NCBI GenBank assembly: GCA_017651245.1
Contig: JAGCDQ010000022.1
Location: 1 to 64,000, forward strand
Origin: Bacteroidaceae bacterium
GTDB lineage: Bacteria > Bacteroidota > Bacteroidia > Bacteroidales > Bacteroidaceae
DNA: 64,000 bases
Direction: 5' to 3'
Shown here: one piece after another, positions 32,901 to 44,100 of the stretch
Layout of the letters: each line of letters opens with the position of its first letter
How positions within the stretch are numbered: position 1 is the first letter of the stretch
Notes under the pieces: generated by a model
Seen by the model: the letters and a program-made list of their open reading frames with translations, nothing else
Told to the model about the DNA's origin: nothing
The model's database searches: none
Made by a program: the position numbers and the translations under genes

Positions 32901-34411
32901 AACTGTCTGCTGATGGTATTGCTAAGGGTGCTTCTGGTTCTGCACCTGTTAAGGTTGAAACGGCTGGTAAGTATGTTCATTACTTGAACTACTGCAAGGC
33001 TCCAGAAGGTGGCATGCGTTCTATCGTATTCAATCTCGCTGGTGAAAAGAATTTAAAGTTCTGGTTCGACAACTTCTCAGTGAAGGTGCTTAATGACGAA
33101 GAACTGGCTGCAGATATCGCTACTGCAACTGAAACTGCAGACGCTACTTCTATGTGGGCTGAGACTCTCGCTCTCAACGTAGCAGTGAACAATGGTAAGA
33201 ACACTGACACTGAAGGTTACACTGACGAAAGCGTACTTACTCTCGAAACAGCTGTTGCAGATGGTAAGGCTGAGCTCAAGAATGCTGAAGCTACTAAGGA
33301 GTCTCTCGCTGCTGCTGCTAAGGCTATCAATGACGCTATCGCAGGTCTTGAAGAGCCAGAAGTATTCGTTTCAATGCCAGAACTTACTGAGGACTTCGTG
33401 AAGATCGAAGAACTTCCAATCGAGGGCTTCACTAACTGTGAGAAGACTACTGGTGAGTACGAAGGTGCTGCTTACAACGCTTACACAACGAAGGGAGATG
33501 TTGAATTCGCATTCAAGACCACTGATATTGACGTAACAGGTTGCGACAAGATTTACATCTTCTTCGCACAGCCAATTCAAGCGGGTTGGGATGTTGCATT
33601 CTGGGGTATTGCAGGTCCTGATGGCGTAGAGCATCTTGATGCAGAGACAACTGTTTATGAGTTCGACCTCACTAAGAAGCTTGGTGATACTGAACCTACT
33701 TACAAGGATGGTGACAAGACATTCTTGAAGGAAGCTACTTTGTGCAACCTTTGGGGTGGCAACTATCCACGCACAATCAAGGTTTACGGTGTTTACAAGC
33801 ACTTGATCCCAGCTGAACTTTCTTACACTGACCTGACGAAGGAAATGTTCTTCCAGTGGTCTGCTGCTGACGGCACAGGTGATCCTATTGCTGAGTCTAA
33901 CTGTGACTTGAACGTTGGCGATGCTGCTGAGATGGTTTATGGTTTGAGCACTGTGGATCATGATAGATTTGCTGATCTCTCTGAATACGCTACTATCGAA
34001 GTTACTACAGCAGCTACAGCTGAGAATGAACCTCGCCTCCTCTTCAACCGTATCGAAAATCAAGGTACTGTATATCAGGAGGTTCCACGCGATGCTGCTA
34101 AGTTCGAGAAGGTTGTAGAAAACGAGGATGGTACTAAGACTTACATCGTTGACATCGCTGCTATCGTTGCAGAGCAGGGTTATGCTCACCTCCACGCTAT
34201 CAAGCGTAATGGCTGGTCTGGTACTACTACAGTTACTTCTATCAAGCTCGGTTATGTAGGTGAAGCACCAGAGATCCCAGTTCCAGTTGCTATCGAAGGT
34301 GTAGAAGTTGAAGGCGAGACTCTCGCTGACGGCAAGTACATCGAGAACGGCCAGATCGTTATCGTGAAGGGCGGCAAGAAGTACACTGTTGCTGGTGTTG
34401 AGATCAAGTAA
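29981..34411 (+). CDS. Very large secreted protein with repeated carbohydrate-binding-like beta-sandwich modules
   Basis: A 1476-residue protein with a signal peptide (MKKITKSLLMLLFTLVGVVSVQAQ). Residues ~25-560 contain at least three related modules of about 150-190 residues, each with a variant of Trp-Tyr/Phe-x-N/D near its start and FNL..AG/DAGTEKARTYRF plus F.D..F/V near its end, typical of CBM4/9-like jelly rolls. Further jelly-roll-like regions follow to ~1060, then an Ala-rich helical stretch (~1090-1130) and two more beta modules. It ends ENGQIVIVKGGKKYTVAGVE, a Prevotella-type tail. No catalytic motif is seen. Codons are strongly biased to T-ending forms (GCT, GGT), unlike the neighbours, which suggests very high expression, as for an abundant surface protein. 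Confidence 0.75.
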   Translation: MKKITKSLLMLLFTLVGVVSVQAQDVPAKDKWFTDNVFCYKDAANNVSREMNLPWAVDPDNEANGCIKLSSAANAANEHDLQFMIRGAKYDGEDLTKGAFEEGKGFKVTFKVKADGEYSNCAFGTFYSMTASGKEGWKFNNYPGEKLNVTTEWQTVSFTYIATADDAGKFTAVGFNLAGAEARTFYFDDVKIVRLPLAEKDAWFDASKFTAKDYEDFTEVVSDKQWSPGSWQPAPQYYNDKTTVKMEKTQPDVATVRFVEQEDGSYIEVKSNDMPVSDYDCQFFMEIPEDLRANGTKVEVSMKAWVDAENGGDITVQPQIHAAPSAWKDNSNPKATFVAGKWTDIKYCFTINQDGVQNYCFNLSDAGTEKARTYRFKDITFLPAKADWYYANEFHAKDYKKENPEDPDPVYADGENPHPLARYVYDAEGGYVEVVTNAKANQTYNSQLWIAIPEQYVGTSSKLTMEVQASKAITTPESFQATATGNGWGCNPGPGSGVAFKVGEWTTVERILKTKDVKSTGTWKDRQADQYCLDLSEVVSEGEGNDKVYIGDAITYQFRNVKFEAAAEAWYMDNSITVDGDDAPYIYGTGKEGGYVEVAGGKQIVFGIPENLQGGDVKISMNVKAAAADATTDISYTTEWAAAEVIVEAAEATYALALPAEGTFDFDEVAFEKYYKPVDYGDFVEVPVEGTLVGSKDFTAVPKPSFIPYFDQSGDQKDYSWKLIEGEGLEVVNTTKIGRWSAQFAIMDGFNLEAGKDYAVRYTFKYDGEGGTGEDGLQTSFGLKSWTNRKDLVVDFPAGPIYTQLVAEFPGYENSGEVGVFFQSGAILGRMIIEKVELFDITPKYDEMVWSDDNLVVNGNLEGEDEDMSSFATKVTTEDETDPETLPAVAADLGKFAASSAALWPEEAEVPEGAKGLNINTVAIGDEGKASDTQLIVRLNKVIPAGTLYKVEFDLMSTSLAEISTEIDADPGVKLSADGIAKGASGSAPVKVETAGKYVHYLNYCKAPEGGMRSIVFNLAGEKNLKFWFDNFSVKVLNDEELAADIATATETADATSMWAETLALNVAVNNGKNTDTEGYTDESVLTLETAVADGKAELKNAEATKESLAAAAKAINDAIAGLEEPEVFVSMPELTEDFVKIEELPIEGFTNCEKTTGEYEGAAYNAYTTKGDVEFAFKTTDIDVTGCDKIYIFFAQPIQAGWDVAFWGIAGPDGVEHLDAETTVYEFDLTKKLGDTEPTYKDGDKTFLKEATLCNLWGGNYPRTIKVYGVYKHLIPAELSYTDLTKEMFFQWSAADGTGDPIAESNCDLNVGDAAEMVYGLSTVDHDRFADLSEYATIEVTTAATAENEPRLLFNRIENQGTVYQEVPRDAAKFEKVVENEDGTKTYIVDIAAIVAEQGYAHLHAIKRNGWSGTTTVTSIKLGYVGEAPEIPVPVAIEGVEVEGETLADGKYIENGQIVIVKGGKKYTVAGVEIK

Positions 34412-34437
34412 TCAGATCTAACGTAACAAACTATATG

Positions 34438-34471
34438 AAAAGGTGTGGAGCCAACGCTCCACACCTTTTTT
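34438..34471 (+). terminator. Rho-independent terminator of the large secreted protein
   Basis: AAAAGGTGTGGAGC (34438-34451) and the complementary GC...CCTTTT arm (34456-34469), with a 4-nt loop, form a strong stem ending in T-rich sequence, 27 bp after the stop. Confidence 0.88.
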
Positions 34472-34555
34472 ATGTGCTTGTCACACAGATACAATTAAAC
34501 GGTCACAGAAAACATATAAAAATACGAACACGAATCGCACGAATCTAACGAATAG

Positions 34556-34632
34556 CTGTTGTCTCTAATTCGTGTGATTCGTGTGATTCGTGTTCAAGTA
34601 AAATTTCTGTGTTATCTGTGCTATCTGTGTGA
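34556..34632. repeat. Dispersed intergenic repeat, copy 2
   Basis: The phrases ATTCGTGTGATTCGTGTTCA and TCTGTGTTATCTGTG are very similar to those at 29638-29686, in the same orientation, so copies flank the large secreted gene on both sides. It abuts the 3' end of fhs. Confidence 0.55.
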
Positions 34633-34634
34633 GC

Positions 34635-36302
34635 TTAAGATAGTCCCTCAATCAGTCCGTCCACAATCGTGATGCGTTCAGCCTGAGGCGACTTTGCGAG
34701 TCCTGGCATACGCATGATGTCGCCAGCAATCGCTACAATCATCTCGGCTCCAGTGTTGATGACGAAGTCACGAATCTTGATGTTGAAGCCTGTAGGACTT
34801 CCATAGAGCTTCTTGTCGGCAGAGAACGAGAATTGCGTCTTGGCAATACAAACAGGGTAGTGCTCAAGCCCCAACTTCTGGATGCGCAATAACGATGCCT
34901 CTGCTGCCTTGCCGAAGGTGACGCTGGCAGCTCCATAGATCTTGCGGCAAACTTTCTCCACTTTGGTCTTGATGGGATCGTTGTTGTCGTAGGTGAAGGT
35001 GAGGGGATGGGAGGGTTGTTGCTCAATGGTGTCAACAACCAGCTGTGCCAACTCTTTCGCACCTTCTCCTCCTTCGTGGAAGGCATTGTTGATGGCAAAT
35101 CCCACGCCGATGCTTTCGCAGTGGCGACGTACAAGTTCTATTTCTTCTTCGACATCAGTGTCGAATCGGTTAAAGGCCACAACAACGCTCTGACCGAAAC
35201 CTTTCAAGTTGCGGATGTGGCGGTCAAGATTGTCAAATCCCTTGGTGAGTCCTTCAATGTTGGGCTCCTTGATATTCTCGACGGGCACCCCACCATGCAT
35301 CTTGAGCCCTTGGGTGGTAGCCACGATGACGGTGAGTTTGGGCTGAAGTCCACTCTTTCGGCACTTGATGTCGAAGAATTTCTCTGCTCCCAGGTCTGCG
35401 CCGAATCCAGCTTCTGTCACCACATATTCAGCGAATGTCATTGCCATCCTGGTGGCAAGGAGCGTGTTGCATCCATGTGCGATATTGGCGAAAGGACCTC
35501 CATGCACAAAGCTGGGTGTCTGCTCCGTGGTCTGCACAAGGTTGGGCTTGATGGCATCCATCAGCAGGACGGTGATAGCATCACCCACGCCCATGTCGCT
35601 GAGATAGAAAGGAGTGTCGTCCATCTTGATGCCGAGGAGAATGTTATTAATGCGTCGGCGTAAGTCGTCAAGGTCTTTGGACAGGCAGAGAATGGCCATA
35701 ATTTCAGATGCAGGTGTGATGTCGAACCCGGTCTCAGCAGGAATACCGTCAGCTTTGGCGCCGAGTCCCGTCACGATGGTGCGCAAGTTGCGGTCATTCA
35801 CATCAAGCACACGTTTCCACAACACCTCTTTGAGCGTAAAGCCATCATCGCGATGCTGATAGAGGTAGTTGTCCAGCAGGGCTGCAATCATGTTGGTGGC
35901 AGTGGTGACGGCATGAAAGTCGCCCGTAAAGTGAAGATTGATTTTCTCCATGGGCAACACTTGTGCGTAACCACCTCCTGCTGCACCTCCTTTCACGCCA
36001 AAGCAAGGACCTAATGAGGGTTCACGCAGGGCGCACACCGCCTTCTTCCCTAACTTGTTCAGTCCAAGGGAAAGTCCAATGCTGACGGTCGTCTTGCCAA
36101 TGCCCGCCTTCGTGGGGGTAATGGCTGTGACGAGGATGAGGTTGCTCTTCGCCACCTTCTTCTCGTTGATGAGGTGAATGGGTACTTTGGCAATGTACTT
36201 GCCGTAGTGTTCAAGCTCGTCGGTAGGAATCTGAATGTATTGTGCGATGTCCTCGATTGGTTTGAGCTCACATTCACGTGCGATTTCAATGTCTGTCTTC
36301 AT
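34635..36302 (-). CDS. fhs: Formate-tetrahydrofolate ligase
   Basis: A 555-residue cytoplasmic ligase with the ATP loop [20 protein letters not shown] (the usual Glu after AG is Ile here), [21 protein letters not shown], the GDFHAVTTA folate region and the C-terminal [18 protein letters not shown]. It makes 10-formyl-tetrahydrofolate from formate and ATP. The gene lies only 16 bp after the PL11 lyase stop on the same strand, which is odd for a one-carbon enzyme. Either it has a promoter inside the lyase gene or it is partly read through from it. Length and motifs are normal. Confidence 0.95.
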   Translation of the reverse strand: MKTDIEIARECELKPIEDIAQYIQIPTDELEHYGKYIAKVPIHLINEKKVAKSNLILVTAITPTKAGIGKTTVSIGLSLGLNKLGKKAVCALREPSLGPCFGVKGGAAGGGYAQVLPMEKINLHFTGDFHAVTTATNMIAALLDNYLYQHRDDGFTLKEVLWKRVLDVNDRNLRTIVTGLGAKADGIPAETGFDITPASEIMAILCLSKDLDDLRRRINNILLGIKMDDTPFYLSDMGVGDAITVLLMDAIKPNLVQTTEQTPSFVHGGPFANIAHGCNTLLATRMAMTFAEYVVTEAGFGADLGAEKFFDIKCRKSGLQPKLTVIVATTQGLKMHGGVPVENIKEPNIEGLTKGFDNLDRHIRNLKGFGQSVVVAFNRFDTDVEEEIELVRRHCESIGVGFAINNAFHEGGEGAKELAQLVVDTIEQQPSHPLTFTYDNNDPIKTKVEKVCRKIYGAASVTFGKAAEASLLRIQKLGLEHYPVCIAKTQFSFSADKKLYGSPTGFNIKIRDFVINTGAEMIVAIAGDIMRMPGLAKSPQAERITIVDGLIEGLS

Positions 36303-36318
36303 CTTTGTATAAGAGTTA

Positions 36319-39300
36319 TTATTGTTTCATCAGTTTGAGCGTGCCCTTCTTGCCTGTCTCGCTTTTGAGGCGTAACAAATAGAGGCCTTTGGGCAGTTCC
36401 ATCTTGGCAAAGGTGTCGGACACGTTGTCCATAGGACAGGTGAATGCCTTGATGGTGATACTGTTAGAATTGATAACTTTCACCTTGACGTCTTCTGTCG
36501 CATCAATGTTGCCGATGCCCGTGACGTATTCTTGGTATTTAGCAGCATCGCATCGCACATAGAGGATGCCTTCGCTGATGCGGCTGGTGTCCCAATAGTT
36601 ATATACGGGCAGCTGGGGCAGGTCGAAGTTCAGTTCGCCTGCTATGTTGACCTTCTGAACATCTGTCCAAACATAGAAGGAGTCAACCACAGCCTCGTCG
36701 GTGGTGAGCTTTCCTATGTTGTTGCTGCTGATTATCGCGCTGATGGTCGCCCCTGCCGCTAGATTGAGGGTGCCAATGTTCATGAGATAGGAATTGTTGA
36801 TGGAATAAGCATTGGCACCCCTGCGTATGCCAATAGTCACATAGGCGGTGTTACCAATCGTGACATTCTTGCCACCAAAATTTATGAAGCCAGATGTGGA
36901 AGTGGCAGATTCACCAGGCTGGATTGTACCATTGATAGTGATACTGTTGTTGGTCAAGGGCACATGAGCGTCGCTGACACCTGTCAGGGCTGCATTATTG
37001 TCTACAGTCAATGCGCCTGTGCCGAGTTTACTGCCTGATCCTAGACGGATGCTGCCTTCAGAGATACTGACAGCTCCCGTACAGTTCCACGCTCCTGTGA
37101 CCGTCATTTCGCCTGTGCCGAGTTTGGTGAAACTGTCACTGCTGGTGAAGATGCCTTCGAACTTGCAGTTCTTTTCATTGCCCACCAACCAGATGTTGGT
37201 CTGGGTGTTGACACCATTGCGGAAGGCGCAGAAACCACCGAGGCTTCCAGTGCCTGTCAGCTTGCCAATGCGGAAGGTCTTGCCAGAATTTTGTACATAG
37301 ACTTTTTCTGGTATATTGAAAGTGCAATCGGCAGAGCCGCTGCTGGTGTCGAGCGTGAAACGTCCGTCGGTTGCAATGGTGGCGTGTGGCACGATCGTGC
37401 CTTGAAAGTTGGAGAGGTCGAGTTTGAGTGGTGTACGTGTTGCCACCCATCCATTTCCTTGTTCTCCAGCACAATAGATGTCGAGCGTACCTTCACCAGT
37501 TATCTTGTTGGTGTAATCTGCGCGATTGGCAGTTTCCCATGTTCCTTTCTTGCCACGGGGTACGTATAGTTCGTTGCTGGTGCCCACTCCATCTTTGAGT
37601 GTTCCGCCTTGAAATTCAACGACTGCTGCAGCATTGCCAGCGTGGTTGTCGATGGCACCACCCATAATGATGGCTCTGTTGAGTCCTGCTCCGCTGGCAT
37701 AGGTCTTGATCCATCCAGAACCTTTCTTGGTGAGGAGGGTGCCAGAGAATTCTTTGTTCTGGATGAAGTCTTTGTTGGCGTCAGCACTGATGACACCTCC
37801 TTGCTCACCCACAAACTTGATGGGCGATCCGTTGGTGACGGTGGCATTGGTCTGAAGCACAGCCCCGTTCTCCATCGTGAATCGGTCGGAAGAAGTGGTC
37901 ACACCACCTAGGTTGCCCGTTGCCTTGTTCTCGTTGGCGAGGGAAGAAACCACCACGGTTCCCCCCTTCAGGTAATTGCCACCCGTATAGGCGTTCTCGG
38001 TGGAGAGGGTGAGGGTGCCAGTCCCTTCCTTCACGAAGGAGCCGGTGGTGATAGAGCCAGTTCCTGAAAGGGTGTATTTCTTCGAAGCATTCACCTTGAA
38101 GGTCTTAGGCTCCAGGTCTTCTGAGATGACGATGGAGGTCTGGGCGCCTTCGTCGGTGAAGTTGACGATGTCGCCCTTCACGAATGCGTCAGGAGTCTTG
38201 GACTCGTCTCCTGCCACATAGAAGTTGTCGGTCTTGGCGTGATCCCATGTGGATGATTCACCACCTGTCCAGATCACCTCAGCTGCCTCGCGCACATTGC
38301 TGATGGAAAGGACGAGTTGCTTCTCGCTGTTGACAGAGAGGGCAACACGCTGGTCGTTCACGCCCTCAATCTTGATGTCGTTGAGGGAACCGTTCACTTC
38401 ATCCACCCGACCGATGACGTATTTGCCTGGTTCGAGGTTCTTCGCTCCGTCCAGACGGTGTTCCACAATCTCGATGACGGGTTGCAGGTTCTTGGGACCG
38501 TATTGGCTCCAGACCTCATCGGTGAGTTTGCTTTCGATGTTCAGCTGGTTGACCATCACTTGGTCAGCCTTCAGCCCTTCGGAGTAGAGGTCGAGCACGA
38601 GACGTGAGCCAAAGCCCATCGTGTAGGTTCCGGTGGTGATGGTGCCTATTGCGTTTTCGCCGCCAGGACGAATTACAGAGGCATAGTCGGCCTTGATGCT
38701 CTTAAATTCACCACCGTTGGAGTTCAGCTCTGCAAAGCGGTTGAGCCAGAGGTCTGACTGCTTCATGCTACCGTCGAACTGGACGGTTCCTGCCCAGATA
38801 TCGGTGTTGCCTGTGTGTGTCATCGCCACCTTGGGCAAGCAGAGGATGCCGTCGCCTTGCTTGACGAGGCGGGTGGCACCCGTAAGTGCTCCACCTGTCA
38901 CCTCGCAGGTGTAGTACTGGTAGGTGGGGGCAGGTTTGGAGGAGGTGTTGCTGCCTGCATTGCCCTGTACGTGCGAGGGCACGTTGAAGGTCACAATGTA
39001 TGGGGAAGCACCGTCTTGGATGCTTACCTTGGTGTCGTTGGTCTCGCACACGATAAGATGGTCATCTGTGGTGGTGATGGTTCCACCATTAGGCACTTCC
39101 ACGCGTCCCGTCATCGTGTTGGTGGGGGGAGCCTGTGTGATACCCTCCAACTCACCCAAGAAATAACTCTTGTGAGGAGGTTGGTTGTAGCCCATCGTTT
39201 GCAACACCATCGCATTGCGGTATTGGTGGTCAGACCAGAGGGTGGGGATGCGGTAGTTGGTGGCGTAAGGGGTGGTGAAGATGCGGATCTTCTTGTTGTC

Positions 39301-41001
39301 GTCTGTACGCATCACCACTTCTTCGCGCCAGTCTCCAAAGATGTCGGCAATGGCGCTTGCGTTGTTCTTGGTTCCATTTACGGTCAGACAGCCATCAGAA
39401 CTGAACAGGCGTCCGGAAGGATACTTGTAGATGACAGCAGATCGTCCTTCATTGGAGCTTCCAGGAGAGTCGTACACGTCGTCGCACAGGTCACCATCCC
39501 AGTAAATGCGCTGGTTGAGGTGTGACCATAGGAGGGCGTCGTCCCTTCCAGCTGGAGCATCCGCAACAACGGCATCCTTGACGGTGGACACAAGGCCGGT
39601 CTGGGAGGTTCTTCCGATGCTGCCCACAAAATCGTTGGAGAAGTTGCCGCAAAGGGAACGCCCGTCGTCGTTCGACGATTTGAAACGATAATAGATTTCG
39701 CCTGTAGTGGCGTTATAGTAGGTGCAGGCAGGCTGAGATTCGTTGCAGGTGAATTGTTCAGCATACTTGCGATAGGGGTCGAAGTCGGCACAATGCTGGG
39801 CATCTCCGTGTCCGAGACCTGTGGTACAAAGTCCCTTACCATTGTCATCGATGATCATGGAACCGAAGATGATTTCATCACGTCCGTCCCAGTCCACATC
39901 GCCAATGGCGAAGTTGTGGAAGCCGTTGCCAAACCAAGCTCCTCCTGTGGTGTTTTCCCAAGACCAGTTCTCGGTCAACTGATGGGTGTCAGGATCCACT
40001 TTGAGCGTCACAAACTTGTGCTGGGTGTAGCATCCACGTCCAATGAATATGAAAGGTCTGCGACCATCGAGGTAAGGAGCACCCCAATAGTGCTTGGTGG
40101 AGCGGTGTCCATAGCCGTCTCCCCAGTCGCTGGCATTGCCGCGTGGGGCAGGGTAGGCCATATAATGCGGATGCTCGGATGGACCGATGTCGTAGGGTTT
40201 GCCTGTGGCTCCTTCCAGATAGAGCAAGTATTCGTTGCCCGTGTTCGTGTAGGCGGCGTTGGGATCTCCCGTGTTCACCGTGTTTCGTGTGTCCAACGTG
40301 CTGCTTCCGATGAGTTCTGTCGTGCCGTCAGCATAATGGATGTAGGCATTGTCTTGTATGCGGAGCAACACTTCTGCCTTACCGTCCATATCCCAGTCGT
40401 ATGCCACGCAGTCCCATTGCTCGTCTGGACCTGAAATCATGTTGGGACCGAGGTCAATCCACCAGAGTCGTTTGCCATTGATGTCATAGCAATCGATTAC
40501 GTGAAAGCAGTTTTTTTGCGAGGTGTTCAGCACGGCATCGCATGGACGTTTCACAATGAATTCCACGATGCCATCGCCTGTCAAATCACCTAATGAGACA
40601 TCGTTAAGTGTATAGTGAGAAGTCACATCTGTACCGTCACGTCCTGTGATTTTCTGTACAGGAATGTCGAAGTAACCATTATTCCAGCGAGATACTTCCT
40701 TGCTCTTGAGTTCGGACTTTTCTTTACCTCTTACGACAGGAATGACGTAATACTTGGTGTCGGATGTACCAGCTGTGTGGAGGTAGTTGGACACATCGAG
40801 GTTCTCTGCAAGGAGGGAACCATTGCCGTAAAGATTGTAGGTCACGTCGTAGTACTCCTCGCCCAGCACGCGCCAACTGACGAGGTTGCCGCTACCACTG
40901 GGCACAGCCACCAGACCGCGGTCGAGTTTGTCGGTAAAACGCTGAGCGAAACCTATCGCGGTCAGCATGATGAAGATGAATGTGAGAATGAACTTTTTCA
41001 T
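36319..41001 (-). CDS. Secreted PL11-type rhamnogalacturonan lyase fused to a beta-helix of autotransporter-like repeats
   Basis: A 1560-residue protein with a signal peptide ([19 protein letters not shown]). Residues ~20-640 form an eight-bladed PL11 rhamnogalacturonan lyase ([82 protein letters not shown]). It cuts pectin RG-I. Residues ~640-1480 carry GTGxLTL.....YTGG.....G.V-type repeats of the autotransporter-associated family ([40 protein letters not shown]), predicting a long beta-helix stalk. The C-terminus ([20 protein letters not shown]) is a sorting-like tail. PL11 enzymes are normally about 600 residues, so the stalk is the unusual part. Confidence 0.85.
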   Translation of the reverse strand: MKKFILTFIFIMLTAIGFAQRFTDKLDRGLVAVPSGSGNLVSWRVLGEEYYDVTYNLYGNGSLLAENLDVSNYLHTAGTSDTKYYVIPVVRGKEKSELKSKEVSRWNNGYFDIPVQKITGRDGTDVTSHYTLNDVSLGDLTGDGIVEFIVKRPCDAVLNTSQKNCFHVIDCYDINGKRLWWIDLGPNMISGPDEQWDCVAYDWDMDGKAEVLLRIQDNAYIHYADGTTELIGSSTLDTRNTVNTGDPNAAYTNTGNEYLLYLEGATGKPYDIGPSEHPHYMAYPAPRGNASDWGDGYGHRSTKHYWGAPYLDGRRPFIFIGRGCYTQHKFVTLKVDPDTHQLTENWSWENTTGGAWFGNGFHNFAIGDVDWDGRDEIIFGSMIIDDNGKGLCTTGLGHGDAQHCADFDPYRKYAEQFTCNESQPACTYYNATTGEIYYRFKSSNDDGRSLCGNFSNDFVGSIGRTSQTGLVSTVKDAVVADAPAGRDDALLWSHLNQRIYWDGDLCDDVYDSPGSSNEGRSAVIYKYPSGRLFSSDGCLTVNGTKNNASAIADIFGDWREEVVMRTDDNKKIRIFTTPYATNYRIPTLWSDHQYRNAMVLQTMGYNQPPHKSYFLGELEGITQAPPTNTMTGRVEVPNGGTITTTDDHLIVCETNDTKVSIQDGASPYIVTFNVPSHVQGNAGSNTSSKPAPTYQYYTCEVTGGALTGATRLVKQGDGILCLPKVAMTHTGNTDIWAGTVQFDGSMKQSDLWLNRFAELNSNGGEFKSIKADYASVIRPGGENAIGTITTGTYTMGFGSRLVLDLYSEGLKADQVMVNQLNIESKLTDEVWSQYGPKNLQPVIEIVEHRLDGAKNLEPGKYVIGRVDEVNGSLNDIKIEGVNDQRVALSVNSEKQLVLSISNVREAAEVIWTGGESSTWDHAKTDNFYVAGDESKTPDAFVKGDIVNFTDEGAQTSIVISEDLEPKTFKVNASKKYTLSGTGSITTGSFVKEGTGTLTLSTENAYTGGNYLKGGTVVVSSLANENKATGNLGGVTTSSDRFTMENGAVLQTNATVTNGSPIKFVGEQGGVISADANKDFIQNKEFSGTLLTKKGSGWIKTYASGAGLNRAIIMGGAIDNHAGNAAAVVEFQGGTLKDGVGTSNELYVPRGKKGTWETANRADYTNKITGEGTLDIYCAGEQGNGWVATRTPLKLDLSNFQGTIVPHATIATDGRFTLDTSSGSADCTFNIPEKVYVQNSGKTFRIGKLTGTGSLGGFCAFRNGVNTQTNIWLVGNEKNCKFEGIFTSSDSFTKLGTGEMTVTGAWNCTGAVSISEGSIRLGSGSKLGTGALTVDNNAALTGVSDAHVPLTNNSITINGTIQPGESATSTSGFINFGGKNVTIGNTAYVTIGIRRGANAYSINNSYLMNIGTLNLAAGATISAIISSNNIGKLTTDEAVVDSFYVWTDVQKVNIAGELNFDLPQLPVYNYWDTSRISEGILYVRCDAAKYQEYVTGIGNIDATEDVKVKVINSNSITIKAFTCPMDNVSDTFAKMELPKGLYLLRLKSETGKKGTLKLMKQ

Positions 41002-41073
41002 AAATGGATAGTTAGTTATAGTTAATTAGTCGTTGTTGGATTTACTATTTCAGTATTTCTATTAATTACGTGC

Positions 41074-41104
41074 CAAAGTTACATATAATTCTTTTATTGA
41101 GCAA
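41074..41104 (-). promoter_or_regulatory. Promoter of the PL11 lyase gene
   Basis: On the minus strand TTG (41102-41104, inside the end of the helicase gene), a 20-bp spacer and TAACTTTG (41074-41081) match the consensus, with a ~70-nt leader before the ATG at 41001. Confidence 0.55.
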
Positions 41105-44100
41105 CCATTTCAAGCAAATCTTTGCCGGTAAGCTTGTAACTGGTGTCGGTTCCTGCTAAAATGTTCTCTGCGAGGTCTCGCTTGGTCTGATGGAGACGGA
41201 TGATTTTCTCCTCAATCGTGTGTTGACTGACAAGGTGATAGACGGTGACGGCACGATTCTGACCAATACGGTAAGTACGGTCAGTGGCCTGCTGCTCAAT
41301 GGCTGGGTTCCACCAGGGGTCGAGATGGAAAACATAATTGGCTTGCGTGAGGTTGAGTCCCAATCCACCAGCCTTGAGACTGATGAGGAAGAGGGGTTTC
41401 TCACCGCGTTGGAAGGCTTCGACCATTTCTGTGCGTTGTTTCATTGGCACCCCACCATCAATGTAGAAGTAGGACATGCCAAGACGATCGAGCTCTTTCC
41501 TGACAAGGTCAAAGAAGCTGACGAACTGGCTGAAAACCAAGGCTGTGTTGCCACCCTCGATGACACCTTGCAGAAGTTCTGTGAGTGCAGTGATTTTGGA
41601 ACATTCGCCAGCCCACTTGGGTTCGATGAGCTGTGCGCTGCATGCTGCTTGGCGCAGTCGGGTGATTTCTGCCAACACATGCATGTCGATATCTGCTCCA
41701 GAGGCTTGGAGCATCTTTTCGGCTCGGATGCGGATGCTCTCGTAGATGGCAAGTTCATCACGGTTCAGTTCCACTGCATGGTAAATCTCCGTCTTTTCAG
41801 GAAGTTCCTTCAACACCGCCTGTTTGGTGCGCCTCAGCATGAAGGGGTGTACGATGCGCTCAAGTTGTTCCTGCTTCTCCTTGTCTTGATGTCCTTCGAT
41901 GGGGATGATGAACTTTTGCGAGAAATGTTCGTAGTTGCCCAGAAGTCCAGGATTGACAAACTGGAAGAGGCTCCACAGTTCACCCAGATGATTCTGCACG
42001 GGTGTACCTGTCAGCATCACACGGTTGTCTGCCTGTATCTTCATGGCAGCGGCACTGGTCTTGGCTCCTCGGTTCTTGATAATGTGTGCTTCGTCCAGAC
42101 ATGCCACGTTCCAATGCTTCTTGGTGATGTATTCTTGTATGCTGAGAAGGATACCGTAGGTGGTTACAATCACGTCGCCAGCCTTGGCATCTTGGATGGT
42201 TTGCAGACGGTCTGCAGCAAAGTTAAGAATCTGCACATTGAGTACCGGCGCGAACTTCTCTATTTCTGTCTTCCAGTTGGGGGCGACAGAAGCTGGCGCC
42301 ACCACAAGTGAAGGTCCTTCATCCTTCTTCAATAGGAGGAATGCGATGGTTTGTATGGTCTTTCCAAGTCCCATGTCGTCGGCAAGCAAAGCACCTGCTC
42401 CCCAACTATTGAGGCGGGCTATCCAGAGGTAACCATCTTTTTGGTAGGGACGCAGGGTGGCATTGAGTTGTGCAGGAATGGCAGGACTGTAGGTGGAACC
42501 ATCAAGGATGCGCTTTCGGATGGCCAAAAGTTTCTCGTCCATGTGGAGTTTCATCTCGCCAAACAGAAGGTCATCGCCCATTAAGGCTGCACTGAAAGGC
42601 GAAATCTTGATTTTTCCACGTTCACGGTTGGCAATGGCATCCAGTGCCTTCAACTGGTTTCTCAGCTTCTCGCTCAGTGCCAAGAACTCACCTTCCGCAA
42701 TCTTCACGAACTTTCCTTTGCTTTTTCCCACCAGCTCCAGCAGTTCACTGATACTGATGCGTGTCTGTTCGTCAATGTTCACCTCTCCTTCAATGTCAAA
42801 CCATTGTCCACGTTGCTTCAGCACACCGCTCCACGAGCCTGTACCTTTGGTAAGGGAGCGAATCTTGAAACCTTGTCCCTCAGGCCATTCTGCATAGAAC
42901 GTATCAGGGTGTTCTTGTATCAGTTGCACAAGGTCAAGCATGAATTCGGGGGGATAGACCGCATCCTCTTCGTCATACCCCTTGCTTTGCCAGAAGGAAC
43001 GCACCAGTTCGAGATTCTGCCGTTCCATTTCCATATTGCGCTTCACTCTCATGCGACCTTCCTCGTTTTCATCAATGATGGTGTTGTCGCCTTGTGCTAA
43101 GGAGAATGTCTTTCTACCCCCAGGCAAGGGGCGTACGAATGTCTCCACTTCCCAGTTGCTGCCTTGCTTGGGACTGATTTTGAACCCTACGTTCCACTGT
43201 CCATTGACGAGTGGCAGGGTGCTTCCTCCCTCTATCAATGAAGAATGCAGTTCCACCTTACCGCCAATTTTTGTCAGAAGACTCTTGAGCGTTTTCTCTG
43301 CTTCTAACGGCAGACTGCCCAATTGCAGCAGCTTGACGTAATAACCGCGTATTTCGTTGGGGATATTGATGAGGCTGTAATGCGTGGGTGAGTCTTCCAC
43401 AATCACGAGATCGTCTTTGGCGTTTCCTAACGGGACGTTTGACTTGACCACAAATCTGTCATCCTCCTTCTCCACAATCAGGTAAGGCTTGTCCCGGTCC
43501 ACTTTGACTAGTTCGTAGGGAAGATTCGGACCTATGTAAAGACGGCTTTCATCCACCATTTCCTCTATCACGTCCTCCAGTTGCAACTCCCAATGTTCAC
43601 TGTGGTTGTGTCGTGCCAAAATGCGACGGTCGGCATTGTTCATGTATTCCAAGTCGCCCTTTCTGTATCGAGCCTCGCTCAATCGCTTGCCGTTGCCCCA
43701 TGCTCCGTTTTTCAGACGGGTTTGTTCCCTCACCTGAATGATATGAGAGTCGGGAGATTCACGAATGTACATCAACCGCGTGTCTGGTACCTCTGTCACG
43801 GGTTTGTTGCCGTCTGCCTCGTCCATCAGACCTTCCAACACAGATTCCCATTCTGCCTTATGATAGATGTTCACAAGGGTGGGGTGGTCGCCAAACCGAT
43901 GGCGTAGCGATTCTCGTTCGTAGTCGTAGAAAGGAAGATATTTCGACATCTCATGTTGCAGCAAAGCAAGCTTAGGGATGCAGAGGTTGACATCCATCTC
44001 ATTGGTTGGGTAACCTAAGTAGTTTGCCAGCAGGAATGCCAGCGAACGGTAGATGGGAGGGAGTTCTCCCTTAACTCCCTGATGATATAAAGATTGTACT

